The notes beneath the pieces were generated by a model that made no database searches, was not told the origin of the DNA, and worked only from the letters and a program-made list of their open reading frames with translations. A stretch of DNA of 64,000 nt. Source: VRUE01 sp044867645 (GTDB lineage Bacteria > Actinomycetota > Thermoleophilia > Solirubrobacterales > 70-9). The stretch's first letter is position 1, and the number at the start of each line of letters is the position of its first letter. Both the position numbers and the translations under genes were made by a program. The DNA lies in NCBI GenBank assembly GCA_044867645.1, contig JBIOVI010000017.1, positions 1-64,000 on the forward strand. The letters run 5' to 3'. Shown piece by piece: positions 7,222-15,007 of the stretch.

Positions 7222-7679
7222 CGAGCGTCCATCCCCGGCGAGGAGTCCTTGCCCTCCCCTTCCAAGGTCGCCTTGGTCAGCTTCGCCTCTTCGATCGCCT
7301 GCTCGGGAACCGGCGGCGCTCCCGCCTGGACCGAGCGGTAGGCGAAAAGACCGGCGGCGGCGGCGATCAGCAGGAAGAGGGCGGCCTCGACGAAGAAGCC
7401 CGGCCAGGCGTTGCCGTCGAAGACCTCTTCGGCAAGCAGCCAAGCAACGCCCTCCATGATCAGGATCAGCGCCAGGAAAGCGAAGGTCCCGGCCGCGAGT
7501 CCGACCACCGAGCCGCGCAGGATCTTGCCGACTTTTTCGGAGATCTCGGCTTTGGCCAGCTCGATCTCCTCGCGGATCAGCGTGGAGGCGCGTTCGGAGA
7601 CGTCGAAGACGAGCTCGGTCACCGACCTGCTGTCGGGCTCGGGCGGGGTCGGCGGGGTCGGCGGGGTCGGCTCGGGCAT
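7218..7679 (-). CDS. Phage holin family protein (actinobacterial holin superfamily III-like)
   Basis: From the ATG at 7679 the protein has 153 residues. A Pro-rich start (MPEPTPPTPPTPPEPD) is followed by an amphipathic helix typical of the family (VSERASTLIREEIELAKAEI) and two membrane segments (about residues 63-82 and 97-117). Despite the family name, chromosomal copies are not phage lysis genes and are thought to act in the cell envelope. The longer upstream frame overlaps another gene. It is the middle gene of a three-gene cassette. Confidence 0.75.
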   Translation of the reverse strand: MPEPTPPTPPTPPEPDSRSVTELVFDVSERASTLIREEIELAKAEISEKVGKILRGSVVGLAAGTFAFLALILIMEGVAWLLAEEVFDGNAWPGFFVEAALFLLIAAAAGLFAYRSVQAGAPPVPEQAIEEAKLTKATLEGEGKDSSPGMDAR

Positions 7680-7681
7680 CG

Positions 7682-7816
7682 CTACTCCGGCGGGTCTTCG
7701 TCGTAGAGACGTCGCCAGACGACGGCGGCGATCTTCGTCGCGACGATACTGGCCAGCGCCCCGCTCGCGGCGAGCAAGCCACTCCACACCAGTCGCTTCA
7801 TGATCTCGTTGTCCAT
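7682..7816 (-). CDS. Short membrane protein, DUF4235-like
   Basis: A 44-residue frame runs from an ATG at 7816 to a TAG at 7682. It starts MDNEIMKRLVWSGLLAASGA, forms one hydrophobic helix with small residues, and ends AVVWRRLYDEDPPE. The size, the single helix and the acidic C-terminus resemble DUF4235 proteins, which often precede holin-III and DUF3618 genes. The stop is 2 bp before the next start. It is too short for usual ORF calling but its spacing and context support it. Confidence 0.6.
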   Translation of the reverse strand: MDNEIMKRLVWSGLLAASGALASIVATKIAAVVWRRLYDEDPPE

Positions 7817-7832
7817 CGCGGCCCGACCTTAC

Positions 7833-8438
7833 CTATCGTGGCTCGAGACCGTCGCATATCGTCGCCGTGACAAGGGTCTTTGCTTGTTCGAAATCGGCGT
7901 CGGAGGCGGGAATCAGGGCGAAGATCCAGCCCGAGAGGAGCTGCTCGATCGCGCCGTAGAAGGACATCGAGGCAAACGTCGGGTCGATGTCGCGACGGAA
8001 GACGTTCGACCGCTGCCCGTCGGCGACGATCTTGGCGATCGAGTCGTAGGCACGGCGGATCTCCGGCAGGTGGGTACGGCCGAACGAGTTGGCGGCGCGG
8101 GTGACCTCGACGATGATCACCTTCATCAGCTCGGGGTCGTGACGGTAAGAGTCGACGATGAAGCCGGCCACCGCCTCGAGCTTTGCCCGCGGCCCCAGGG
8201 TGGCGCTGCCGTCGGCCTCCTCGATCGCCGCCAACAGCAGCGACCAACGCTCGCTGAACAGCTCGTTGAGGACCTCGTCCTTCGACTTGAAGTAGTGGTA
8301 GACAAGGCCGTAGGCGACACCCGCCTCATCGGCGATATCGGCGACCCGAGTCGAGTGGAAGCCCTGGCGGGCGAAGACGCGGATCGCCGCGTCGAGAATC
8401 TGGCGGCGCTTGTCGATTGGCGGCGCTTTCGAGGCCAT
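7833..8438 (-). CDS. TetR/AcrR family transcriptional regulator
   Basis: The 201-residue protein has an N-terminal TetR helix-turn-helix (RRQILDAAIRVFARQGFHST, then VADIADEAGVAYGLVYHYFK) and an all-helical C-terminal ligand domain of usual length. It follows the nitrilase-family gene with only 2 bp between them, so the two form one operon. A perfect-arm palindrome, TGACTGACCAGTCA, 39 bp upstream of the operon is the likely operator, which would make the operon autoregulated. The resemblance to FadR-type TetR proteins suggests an acyl-CoA-like ligand, but this is a guess. Confidence 0.85.
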   Translation of the reverse strand: MASKAPPIDKRRQILDAAIRVFARQGFHSTRVADIADEAGVAYGLVYHYFKSKDEVLNELFSERWSLLLAAIEEADGSATLGPRAKLEAVAGFIVDSYRHDPELMKVIIVEVTRAANSFGRTHLPEIRRAYDSIAKIVADGQRSNVFRRDIDPTFASMSFYGAIEQLLSGWIFALIPASDADFEQAKTLVTATICDGLEPR

Positions 8439-8440
8439 GG

Positions 8441-9268
8441 CTAGGCGTGGACCTCCGCAAGCTGCGGCCAGACGTAGGCCTGCGGGCGACGGTTGGCCAG
8501 CGAGGGCAGCTTCTCCCGCACCCTCTCCTGGGCACCGAGGTCGAGGTCGGCGGCGGCAAAGCACTCCTCGTCGGGGGCGGTGGCAAGCACAACCCCCCAG
8601 GGGTCGACGATCATCGAGCGCCCGTAGGAGCTGTAGTGCGGAGGCGTCTCGCCGACCTGGTTGGGAGCGATGACGAAAGCCTGGTTCTCGATCGCGCGGG
8701 CGCGCAGCAGCACCTCCCAGTGGTCGCGACCGGTGACCGCGGTGAAGGCGGAGGGAACCGTGATCAACCGCGCTCCCCGCACGGCGAGGATCCGGTACAG
8801 CTCGGGAAAGCGAAGGTCGTAGCAGACGCTGAGCCCGATCTCGAGACCGTCGATCGGCGCGGTGACGATCTCGGCTCCGGGCTCCTCGTGGTCGGACTCG
8901 CGGTAGGAGACTCCGCCCGCCTCGACGTCGAAGAGGTGGATCTTGCGGTAGACGGCGAGATCGTCACCATCGGGCCCGATCAGAACCGAGGTGTTGAAGG
9001 TTTTCTCCTCCCCTCGCTCGGCGATACTGCCGGCCAGCAGGTAGATGCCGAGCCGATCCGCCCAGTCGCGAGCGGTCGCCAGACTGGGACCGTCCAGTGG
9101 CTCGGCCCCGGCTTCCATCTCCTCGCCCGAGGCCAGCAGGTTCCACTTCTCCGGCAGCGCGACCAGCTCGGCGCCGTCGGCGGCCGCCGCGCGCACCAGG
9201 CGCTCCGCCATGGCCAAGTTCTGCGACTTGTCGTCGGTTGAGTTCAGCTGTACTACGGCTGCGCGCAC
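8441..9268 (-). CDS. Carbon-nitrogen hydrolase, nitrilase superfamily (Nit1/Nit2-like)
   Basis: The 275-residue enzyme has the Glu-Lys-Cys triad: ALPEKWNLL (Glu, about residue 40), VYRKIHLFD (Lys, about 109) and SVCYDLRFPELY (Cys, about 148). The CYDLRFPELY form is characteristic of Nit-type omega-amidases and deaminated-glutathione amidases, which repair or deaminate small amides. The start is a GTG. It is the first gene of an operon with a TetR regulator. The exact amide substrate cannot be told from sequence. Confidence 0.85.
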   Translation of the reverse strand: MRAAVVQLNSTDDKSQNLAMAERLVRAAAADGAELVALPEKWNLLASGEEMEAGAEPLDGPSLATARDWADRLGIYLLAGSIAERGEEKTFNTSVLIGPDGDDLAVYRKIHLFDVEAGGVSYRESDHEEPGAEIVTAPIDGLEIGLSVCYDLRFPELYRILAVRGARLITVPSAFTAVTGRDHWEVLLRARAIENQAFVIAPNQVGETPPHYSSYGRSMIVDPWGVVLATAPDEECFAAADLDLGAQERVREKLPSLANRRPQAYVWPQLAEVHA

Positions 9269-9307
9269 TCGGTCCTCTCACTCTCTGCCGTGCTATTGCG
9301 ACCTGGC

Positions 9308-9321
9308 TGACTGACCAGTCA
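9308..9321. promoter_or_regulatory. Palindromic operator, probably for the adjacent TetR
   Basis: TGACTGACCAGTCA has two perfect 6-bp arms around a 2-bp centre. It lies between the nitrilase-TetR operon (39 bp upstream of its GTG) and the divergent cyclase-like gene (65 bp upstream). Size and symmetry suit a TetR dimer. Confidence 0.6.
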
Positions 9322-9386
9322 ATCGGTTCCCCCAGTATAGGTATGCGATCCGAGGTTGGAAGCACGTCTGGCTAACCTTGAAAGCG

Positions 9387-12300
9387 ATGAGCCAGACCGG
9401 GACGGCCGATGGCGAGCGCAAGCAGGTCACCGTGCTCTTCGCCGATGTCAAGGGCTCGATGAACCTGGCCGAGCAGCAAGATCCCGAGCAGTGGCGACGG
9501 ATCATGCAGCGCTTCTTCTCCATCCTCGCCGACGGCGTGCACCGCTTCGAGGGCACTGTCGACAAATTCACCGGCGACGGGATCATGGCCGTCTTCGGCG
9601 CCCCAATCGCCCATGAGGACCATGCCCGCCGCGCCTGCTACGCGGCGTTGCGAATGCTCGACGACATCGCCGAGTACGCCGCCGAGCTTCGCCGCACCGA
9701 GGGACTGAGTTTCTCGACCAGGATCGGGATCAACTCGGGCGAGGTGATCGCAGGGGAGATCGGAGTGGGCAGCGACAGCGGCTACACGGCGATCGGACAC
9801 ACCGTCGGCCTCGCGCAGCGCATGGAGGCGCTCGCCGAGCCGGGCAAGGCCTACCTGACCGAGGCCGCGGCGGAGCTCGCCCACGGCTTCTTCGAGCTCG
9901 AGGACTTGGGTGAGTTCGAGATCAAGGGTGCGAGCAGACCGGTCCGCGTCTTCGAGCTGGCCGGTGTCGGTAGCGCCCGCACTCGTCTCGACCTCTCGCG
10001 CGAGCGCGGCTTCTCTCGCTTCGTCGGCCGCGATGAGGAGGTCGCGGTGCTCGAGGAGGGCTTGGAGCGAGCCCGTGCCGGCGAGGGTGCCGTGCTCGCA
10101 ATCGTCGCCGAGCCCGGGGTGGGCAAGAGCCGGCTCTGCCTGGAGTTCGCCCAGCGGGCCCGCGACCGCGGGGTCGAAGTATTCGAAGCGCAGGGCCAGG
10201 CGCACGGGCGGGAGCTGCTCTTCATGCCGGTGCTGCAGATGCTCCGCTCATTCTTTGGCATCTCCGACTCGGATTCGGAGCGGATCGTGCGCGAGAAGAT
10301 CGCCGGGAGGGCACTGCTGCTCGACCCGGGCTTCGTCGACGACCTGCCCCTCCTCTTCGATTTCCTCGGCGTCCCCGACCCCGACCGACCTCTCCCGCAG
10401 CTGAGCGCGGAGGCGCGGCAGCGAGCGCTGCAGAGTGTGGTCTGCCGGCTAGTCCGGGCGCCCAATCGCCGCGATCCGATCATCACGGTGATCGAGGATC
10501 TGCACTGGATGGACGAGGGCAGCGAGAGCCTGCTCGAGGAGCTGTTGAACAACGTCGAGGGGACCGAAACTATGGTCCTCGTCAACTTTCGGCCGGAGTA
10601 CAACCCGAGCTGGAACAGCGATTCCTCCCGCTACCGCCAGATCGAGCTGGAGCCGCTCGGGCCGGGCGACACGCGGGAGCTGCTCCGCGACCTCGCCGGG
10701 GAGGACCCCTCCCTCGACGGACTCTCCGAGTTGATCCACGAGCGCACCGCGGGCAACCCGTTCTTTATCGAGGAGATCGTGCGGGCCCTGGCCGAGGCAG
10801 GCAACCTGGAGGGCGCGCGGGGTACCTACCGCCTCGCAAGACCGGTCGAGGAGACGGTGGTGCCGGTCAGCGTCCAGACCGTTCTCGCCGCCCGCATCGA
10901 CCGGCTCGAACCCGAGGCGAAGCGCTTGCTGCAGGCGGCCTCGGTGGCAGGTAAGGAGGTCGCGGAGCCGGCGCTCGTCGCAATTTCTGGGATGGCAGAT
11001 GAAGAAGAGCGCTGCCAGAGCACGCTGAAGGAGCTGATCGAGGCCGGCTTCCTCTACGAGCACGAGGTCTACCCCGAGCGGGTGCTCGCCTTCCGCCATC
11101 CCCTGACCCGCGAGGTGGCGTACGGCACCCAGCTCGGCGAACAGCGGGCCGCCACTCACGCCGCGGTCGCCAGGGCAACGATCGAGCTCAATCCCGAGCG
11201 ACACGAGGAGCTCGCGGCACTGATCGCAAGCCACATGGAAAAAGGCGGCGAGACGCTGGAGGCGGCGCGCTGGTCGGCGCGCGCCGCCTACTGGGCGGGG
11301 CACAGTCGCCCCCACGATTCCCTGCGCCTATGGCGCAATGTCATGGAGCTGGTCGAGGGGCTGGAGGAGACCGAGGAGACGACCGCGCTCGCCGTCACCT
11401 CGCGGCTTTTGCAGCTCGACTACGCGTGGCGCCTCGGTATGGACCGCGAGGAAGCGACACGGCTCGAGCGCGAGGCCGGGGAGATCGCGACGCGGATCGG
11501 CGACCTGCGCTCGCTGGCGCTGTTGCGGATGCTGCTCTCCGGCCGCCCCGGCCTCGAACAGACGACCTCGGCCTGGATCGAGGGCATCGCCGAGGCCAAC
11601 CGGATCGCCGACGAATCTGGCGATCCGTATCTACGCGTAGCGATCCGCGCCGCGGGCGCCTACGCGTACCTCTGCGCGGCCGACTTCGATCGGCTCGAAG
11701 GCACCGCCGACGAGGTCCTCGAGCTCGCCGACGGCGACATCGGCGCGGGCGCCGGCATCATCATCGGTTGCCCCGTCGCCTGGGCGCTGGGCGCGAAGGC
11801 GATCGTCGCCAGGGAGCGGGGCGAATACGAGCGCTGCGAGGAGCTGCTCAACCAGAGCATTCGCATCGCGGAGGAGCTCGGCGACCCGGAGACCGCAAGC
11901 TGGAACCGTGGCTCGCGGGCGTTGCTGCTCTCCGTCCGGGGGGAAGCGGATGCCGCGGTGGTGGCGGCCCGGCGCAACTACGAGCTGACCGAGCGGATGG
12001 GGGACGTCTTCTCTCGCTGCCTCGCGCTGAGCAATCTCGGCAGCAGCCAGCTCGCGGCGGAGGACTTCACTGGCGCCCTGGGCACCTTCGAGGAGGCGGA
12101 GCGGCTCTACCGCGAGGCGATGGGCGATACCGGCGATGAGATGCAGGCCTGGCGGGCGGCTGAGCGCGCCGAAGCGCTGCGAGGAGCCGGCCGCGTGGAC
12201 GAGGCAATCGAGCTCGCCGAGTGGGCGATCGGCGTGGCGCAGAAGCGAGAGCTCTTATGGTCGCTCCCGCTCGCTCTCCTCGCCGCCGGTCGCGCCCGCA

Positions 12301-12431
12301 TCGCCGCCGGCCGCGAGGGCGCGCGCGACGTGCTCGACCGAGCTGTGGCGATCGCCGCGGGCACCGGAGCGCTGACGACGCTGGAAGCGATCGAAGTGGA
12401 GCGCGAGGCGCTCGCCGCAACGCCGCGTTAG
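9387..12431 (+). CDS. Class III cyclase-like domain with AAA-type ATPase and TPR regions
   Basis: The protein has about 1014 residues. Residues 10-190 form a class III nucleotide cyclase homology domain: VLFADVKGS and DKFTGDGIMAVFG supply the two metal Asp residues and the purine Lys. About residues 205-560 are an ATPase of the adenylate-cyclase-associated STAND type with Walker A AEPGVGKSR, a Walker B-like ITVIEDLHW and NPFFIEEIVRAL. The rest is helical TPR-like repeats. In the cyclase domain, GYTAIGHTVGLAQR has Gly where active enzymes carry adenine-binding Asp and transition-state Asn, so cyclase activity is doubtful. The ATG at 9387 was chosen over a TTG three codons upstream. Confidence 0.85.
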   Translation: MSQTGTADGERKQVTVLFADVKGSMNLAEQQDPEQWRRIMQRFFSILADGVHRFEGTVDKFTGDGIMAVFGAPIAHEDHARRACYAALRMLDDIAEYAAELRRTEGLSFSTRIGINSGEVIAGEIGVGSDSGYTAIGHTVGLAQRMEALAEPGKAYLTEAAAELAHGFFELEDLGEFEIKGASRPVRVFELAGVGSARTRLDLSRERGFSRFVGRDEEVAVLEEGLERARAGEGAVLAIVAEPGVGKSRLCLEFAQRARDRGVEVFEAQGQAHGRELLFMPVLQMLRSFFGISDSDSERIVREKIAGRALLLDPGFVDDLPLLFDFLGVPDPDRPLPQLSAEARQRALQSVVCRLVRAPNRRDPIITVIEDLHWMDEGSESLLEELLNNVEGTETMVLVNFRPEYNPSWNSDSSRYRQIELEPLGPGDTRELLRDLAGEDPSLDGLSELIHERTAGNPFFIEEIVRALAEAGNLEGARGTYRLARPVEETVVPVSVQTVLAARIDRLEPEAKRLLQAASVAGKEVAEPALVAISGMADEEERCQSTLKELIEAGFLYEHEVYPERVLAFRHPLTREVAYGTQLGEQRAATHAAVARATIELNPERHEELAALIASHMEKGGETLEAARWSARAAYWAGHSRPHDSLRLWRNVMELVEGLEETEETTALAVTSRLLQLDYAWRLGMDREEATRLEREAGEIATRIGDLRSLALLRMLLSGRPGLEQTTSAWIEGIAEANRIADESGDPYLRVAIRAAGAYAYLCAADFDRLEGTADEVLELADGDIGAGAGIIIGCPVAWALGAKAIVARERGEYERCEELLNQSIRIAEELGDPETASWNRGSRALLLSVRGEADAAVVAARRNYELTERMGDVFSRCLALSNLGSSQLAAEDFTGALGTFEEAERLYREAMGDTGDEMQAWRAAERAEALRGAGRVDEAIELAEWAIGVAQKRELLWSLPLALLAAGRARIAAGREGARDVLDRAVAIAAGTGALTTLEAIEVEREALAATPR

Positions 12432-12444
12432 CAGCTGCCGAGGG

Positions 12445-13287
12445 CTACATCCCGGTCGCGCGGGCGACGATCCAATCCACCAGACGGTCCGGGAGGAGGC
12501 GGGAGAGGAACGCCTGGCCGCGTGCGTCGGCGCCGACCAGGTAGCGGGTGCGGGGACGGCGGGCGCCGAGCGCGTGCTCGATCTTGGTGGCGACCTTCTC
12601 GGGCGGGATGCCGCGCGCTCCCGTTTTCCTCGCCACCTCCCGGTAGGCCTCGATCGCCTCGCCGTAGAGGTCTCGATGGTCCTCGCTGACGCGCTCGGCC
12701 AGGGCGTCGACTTCCGCCTGCCCGCGTTCCCAGATCGGCGTCGCGATCGATCCCGGCTCGACGATCGAGACGGAGATGCCCCAAGGTCGCAGCTCCTGAC
12801 GGAAGACATCGCCAACCGCCTCCAGGCCGAACTTGGCGGCGTGGTAGGCGCCGAACATCGGGAAGGCCATCAAACCTCCGATCGAGGTGATGAAGACGAT
12901 GCGGCCGCGGGCGGCGCGGATCGACTGCAGCATCGCCTGGGTGACGGCTACGTGGGCGATCAGGTTGACCTCGATCTGCCGCTTGAAGTCGTCGATCGGC
13001 AGCGTCTCCAGCGGGCCGGGGACGGCAATGCCGGCGTTGTTGACGAGCCCGTCAAGGCCCGCGGCACCCACCTCCTCGCCGACCCGCTCGGCAGCGGAGG
13101 CAATCTGGCTGGGATCGGTGACGTCGAGCATCAACGGCTTGAGCCGGTCAGACCCCGCCTCTACCAGGGCCGCCGCGTCCTCCTCCTTGCGCACCCCGGC
13201 GTACACCCGCCAGCCTCGCCCGTCCAGGTGGAGCGCGGTCGCCCGCCCGATTCCCGTCGATGCTCCGGTGATCAAGACCGATCGCAC
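12445..13287 (-). CDS. Short-chain dehydrogenase/reductase
   Basis: This 280-residue classical SDR has ITGASTGIGRATALHL for NAD(P) binding, LVNNAGIAVPGPL, the catalytic Ser in FITSIGG and YHAAK (Tyr and Lys). The C-terminal extension with PRTRYLVGADA is like that of retinol- and 17-beta-hydroxysteroid-type SDRs, so an alcohol or ketone of a lipid is a possible substrate. It is convergent with the upstream cyclase gene and divergent from the epimerase-like gene 26 bp away, with which it likely shares a promoter region. Confidence 0.85.
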   Translation of the reverse strand: MRSVLITGASTGIGRATALHLDGRGWRVYAGVRKEEDAAALVEAGSDRLKPLMLDVTDPSQIASAAERVGEEVGAAGLDGLVNNAGIAVPGPLETLPIDDFKRQIEVNLIAHVAVTQAMLQSIRAARGRIVFITSIGGLMAFPMFGAYHAAKFGLEAVGDVFRQELRPWGISVSIVEPGSIATPIWERGQAEVDALAERVSEDHRDLYGEAIEAYREVARKTGARGIPPEKVATKIEHALGARRPRTRYLVGADARGQAFLSRLLPDRLVDWIVARATGM

Positions 13288-13313
13288 AGTGAGAGGCTAT
13301 AACATCGTCGTCT

Positions 13314-14291
13314 ATGCCAAGTGCGGCGTTCGTGACCGGCGGTTCGGGGTTCATCGGCGGCAGGCTGATCGAACGGCTCATCGCCGAGGGGCGCATGGTG
13401 AGAGCCCTGGCGCGCTCGGACGACAGCGCGCGCCGGGTCGAAGAGCTGGGTGCCGAGGCGGTGCGGGGCGATCTAGGAGATCGGGCGTCGCTTGCCGCCG
13501 GAGCTGCCGGAGGCGAGGTCGCCTTCCATCTCGCCGCCCACCTCGGCGAGTGGGGCCCGTGGGCGGAGTTCGAACGAGGCAACGTCGAGGGCACGCAAAA
13601 CGCACTCGCCGCCTGCGCCGAGGCGAGCGTCCGTCGCTTCGTCCACTGCGGCACCGAGGCGGCGCTGATGGCCGGGGAGCCGTTGGTGAACGTCGACGAG
13701 ACGGCGCCTCTGCGGCCCGACTCGCGGGCACCGTACCCGGCGACGAAGGCGAGGGCGGAGCAGGCGGTGCGAGCCGCAAACCGCGACGGCTTCGAGACCG
13801 TCGCTCTGCGGCCGCGGTTCGTCTGGGGCAAGGGAGACACGACGCTGCTGCCGGAGATGGTCGCGACGGTCGAGGCGGGCAAATGGGCCTGGGTCGGCGG
13901 CGGCCGCAACGTCACCGACACGACCCACGTCGACAACGTCGTCGAGGGCCTGCTGCTGGCCGCCGAGCGGGGGCGGCCCGGCGAAGCCTACTTCGTCACC
14001 GACGGCGAACCGGTCGTCTTCCGCGAGTTCGTCACCGCGCTGCTGCGGACTCAAGCGGTCGAGCCGCCGGACCGCAGTTTGCCCGCCTGGACCGCCGCAC
14101 CTCTGGCTCGCATCGCCGAGGCGGCCTGGAAGGTCCTGCCGCTCTCCGGAGACCCGCCGATGACCACCTTCCGCTCCTGGCTGCTGACCCAGGAGTGCAC
14201 GATCGACATCTCCAAGGCCCGCGCCGAGCTCGGCTACGAGCCGATCGTCTCCCAAGAGCAGGGCCTGGCGGAGCTCCGGAACGCCAACTGA
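13314..14291 (+). CDS. NAD-dependent epimerase/dehydratase (extended SDR, 3-beta-HSD-like)
   Basis: This 325-residue extended SDR has an N-terminal FVTGGSGFIGGRLIERL nucleotide-binding motif, FHLAAHLGEWG, and YPATKARAEQAV carrying the catalytic Tyr and Lys. ALRPRFVWGKGD and HVDNVVEGLLLA are typical of 3-beta-hydroxysteroid dehydrogenase and dihydroflavonol reductase-like members that oxidise or reduce sterol or isoprenoid alcohols. It is divergent from another SDR gene. The specific substrate is unknown. A long overlapping frame through this gene is a shadow. Confidence 0.85.
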   Translation: MPSAAFVTGGSGFIGGRLIERLIAEGRMVRALARSDDSARRVEELGAEAVRGDLGDRASLAAGAAGGEVAFHLAAHLGEWGPWAEFERGNVEGTQNALAACAEASVRRFVHCGTEAALMAGEPLVNVDETAPLRPDSRAPYPATKARAEQAVRAANRDGFETVALRPRFVWGKGDTTLLPEMVATVEAGKWAWVGGGRNVTDTTHVDNVVEGLLLAAERGRPGEAYFVTDGEPVVFREFVTALLRTQAVEPPDRSLPAWTAAPLARIAEAAWKVLPLSGDPPMTTFRSWLLTQECTIDISKARAELGYEPIVSQEQGLAELRNAN

Positions 14292-14302
14292 GCGTCGAAC
14301 TC

Positions 14303-15007
14303 TCAGGCGCGGCCAGCGCGGTGGCGCTCCAGCTCGGCGACCATCAGCTTGGTGTGGAGGGCGGCGATCAGGTCCTGGAGGGGCTGGGCGCCGGATTCGA
14401 GCATCTCGACCACGCGCTCGGGCGAGACCTCGCCGGCGAGCCGGTCCATCACCAACTCGACCTCCTGGCGGACCAGCTCTTCGAGCGCGGTCTTATAGCG
14501 CAGCGTGTCGTAGACGGTGAAGCCAATCTCCTCGTCATAACCGCCGGCCCGAAAGCGGCTGATCGCCTCGATGATCTTCATATCCGACGGCGAGTAGCCG
14601 CGACTGTTGGGGCTCAGCACCTCCAGCTTCTCGAGCCGATCGAGAACTTCCTTGGGGACGCCGTAGCGCTCGCGGGCCTCAGCGGCGCTGGTGCGAGTCC
14701 GCTCGCCACCCAACGCCCGCTCGAGGATGCGGTCCTCGAGGTCGACCAGCGCCCGCGCTCGCTCGGGGTCCTTGTCGAGCACCGACTTGATCGCCTTCAG
14801 AGGCATAAAGCGCTCCTCCTGCAGCTGCTTGATCAGCTTGATCCGGTCGACGAACTCGGGCGGGTAGTAGGCCATGTTGCGGCTCGTCTTGACCGGCTCG
14901 GGCAGCAACCCCTCGCGGAGGTAGTGCTTGATCGTCGGCACGGGAACGCCTGAGGCCTCGGCCAGCTCGCCGACCTTGAACAGCGTCTTCTCGGCGTGGG
15001 CGCTCAT
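14303..15007 (-). CDS. MerR family transcriptional regulator
   Basis: The 234-residue protein has an N-terminal MerR DNA-binding domain: LFKVGELAEASGVPVPTIKH, then YLREGLLPEPVKTSRNMAYY, and a coiled dimerisation helix near residues 75-105. The C-terminal domain is longer than in metal-sensing MerR proteins and lacks clustered cysteines, so an organic ligand is more likely. Its ATG overlaps the CoA-transferase stop (ATGA), making it the last gene of the five-gene CoA operon and its probable regulator. Confidence 0.85.
   Translation of the reverse strand: MSAHAEKTLFKVGELAEASGVPVPTIKHYLREGLLPEPVKTSRNMAYYPPEFVDRIKLIKQLQEERFMPLKAIKSVLDKDPERARALVDLEDRILERALGGERTRTSAAEARERYGVPKEVLDRLEKLEVLSPNSRGYSPSDMKIIEAISRFRAGGYDEEIGFTVYDTLRYKTALEELVRQEVELVMDRLAGEVSPERVVEMLESGAQPLQDLIAALHTKLMVAELERHRAGRA

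Noticed and set aside
6970..7782. A 270-codon minus-strand frame covering the holin-like gene
   Set aside because: Only its last 83 codons form a plausible protein (the DUF3618-like gene). The rest is in another frame of the holin gene.
12887..14953. A very long plus-strand open frame of about 690 codons
   Set aside because: It runs antisense or out of frame through an SDR gene, the epimerase gene and the MerR gene, and its translation is Arg-rich without any domain. It is a shadow of high-GC coding DNA.
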